A stretch of 6,840 nt of DNA from Gammaproteobacteria bacterium (lineage in GTDB: Bacteria > Pseudomonadota > Gammaproteobacteria > JAPPPA01): positions 1-6,840 of the forward strand of contig JAPPPA010000085.1 in assembly GCA_028817755.1 (NCBI GenBank), read 5' to 3'. The notes under the pieces are model-generated. The model saw only the letters and a program-made list of their open reading frames with translations. It made no database searches and was not told the DNA's origin. A program made the translations under genes and the position numbers. Shown piece after piece: positions 6,450 to 6,840 of this stretch. Every line of letters starts with the position of its first letter. Position 1 is the stretch's first letter.

Positions 6450-6503
6450 TTGGTTTTACAGTGGTCATGCCATGCTTGAATACGTAAGCTAGGCTTCAGC
6501 CTA
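6450..6503 (+). promoter_or_regulatory. Weak promoter candidate and dyad upstream of the DUF1304 gene
   Basis: An extended -10-like TGCTTGAAT (6473-6481) has only poor -35 matches (TTTTAC/TTTACA near 6454-6460). A short TAGGCT-tc-AGCCTA dyad (6490-6503) would lie at the start of the transcript. The divergent gap 6295-6526 is 232 bases and holds the signals listed here and no further gene that I can see. Confidence 0.25.
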
Positions 6504-6526
6504 ATTAGAAAATAAGAGCACTTAAT

Positions 6527-6840
6527 ATGAATATCGCTGCAGACATCATTGTTGGCCTAGTGGCCGCCTTACACATCTATTTTCTCGTGCTCGAAATGTT
6601 TCTATGGGACAAACCCATCGGTCTTAAAGCGTTTGGGCAAACGCTTGAACAAGCTACCGCCTCTAAGGTGCTAGCGGCTAACCAAGGCTTGTATAACGGT
6701 TTTCTTGCCGCTGGCTTAATTTGGGGACTAACCCTAGGCGCTGAAGGCTTAGCCATTAAAACCTTCTTCCTCGCCTGCGTGGTAGTTGCTGGCATGTATG
6801 GCGCTGCGACCGCCAACAAGAAGATTCTCTATATTCAGGC
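6527..6840 (+). CDS. DUF1304 family small membrane protein (C-terminus outside window)
   Basis: The frame from ATG 6527 stays open for 104 codons to the right edge. DUF1304 proteins are usually about 115-125 residues, so perhaps 10-20 residues are missing. Hydrophobic segments lie at about 7-26, 55-72 and 79-96, which suggests a small inner-membrane protein with three or four helices. Family features are visible: a first helix ending in HIYFLVLEMFLW (16-27) and the conserved NQGLYNGFLAAGLIWG block (52-67). The biochemical role of the family is not known to me. An AAGAG eight bases upstream is a modest ribosome binding site. It is divergent from the lipoprotein gene and shares the 232-base control region with it. 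Confidence 0.87.
   Translation, partial: MNIAADIIVGLVAALHIYFLVLEMFLWDKPIGLKAFGQTLEQATASKVLAANQGLYNGFLAAGLIWGLTLGAEGLAIKTFFLACVVVAGMYGAATANKKILYIQ

Overview
The window looks like chromosomal DNA from a Gram-negative bacterium, most likely a gammaproteobacterium. The evidence is two lipoprotein signal peptides without an Asp at +2, Shine-Dalgarno sites of the GGAG type, moderate GC content and the protein families present. Codon use and family mix recall marine Cellvibrionales-like bacteria, but that placement is an impression and was not tested. I see no tRNA, rRNA, CRISPR array or mobile element.

Layout: five genes run leftward on the minus strand and one starts rightward. In transcription order the minus-strand genes are an unrecognised Cys-rich lipoprotein (6294-5008), a membrane-anchored metallo-beta-lactamase-fold hydrolase (4910-4011), a UbiA-type membrane prenyltransferase (4003-3092), an FAD-dependent amine-oxidase-like oxidoreductase (3039-1774), and a large DUF6351 lipoprotein with an alpha/beta-hydrolase-like nucleophile elbow (1615 to beyond base 1, C-terminus missing). 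A small DUF1304 membrane protein starts divergently at 6527 and runs off the right edge just before its expected end.

The hydrolase, prenyltransferase and oxidoreductase genes are tightly packed (gaps of 7 and 52 bases) and are probably one transcript. UbiA enzymes attach prenyl chains to aromatic or other acceptors in the membrane. An FAD oxidoreductase next to one suggests a lipid- or quinone-modifying pathway, but no substrate can be read from the sequence. The two lipoproteins flank this core and seem to have their own promoters.

Regulatory structure is the most notable part. The hydrolase gene's ribosome binding site lies inside the 3' arm of a perfect 11-bp hairpin five bases before the start codon. 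The likely transcription starts of both lipoprotein genes are overlapped by dyads: a 14-bp perfect palindrome for the Cys-rich one and a 6-4-6 inverted repeat for the DUF6351 one.
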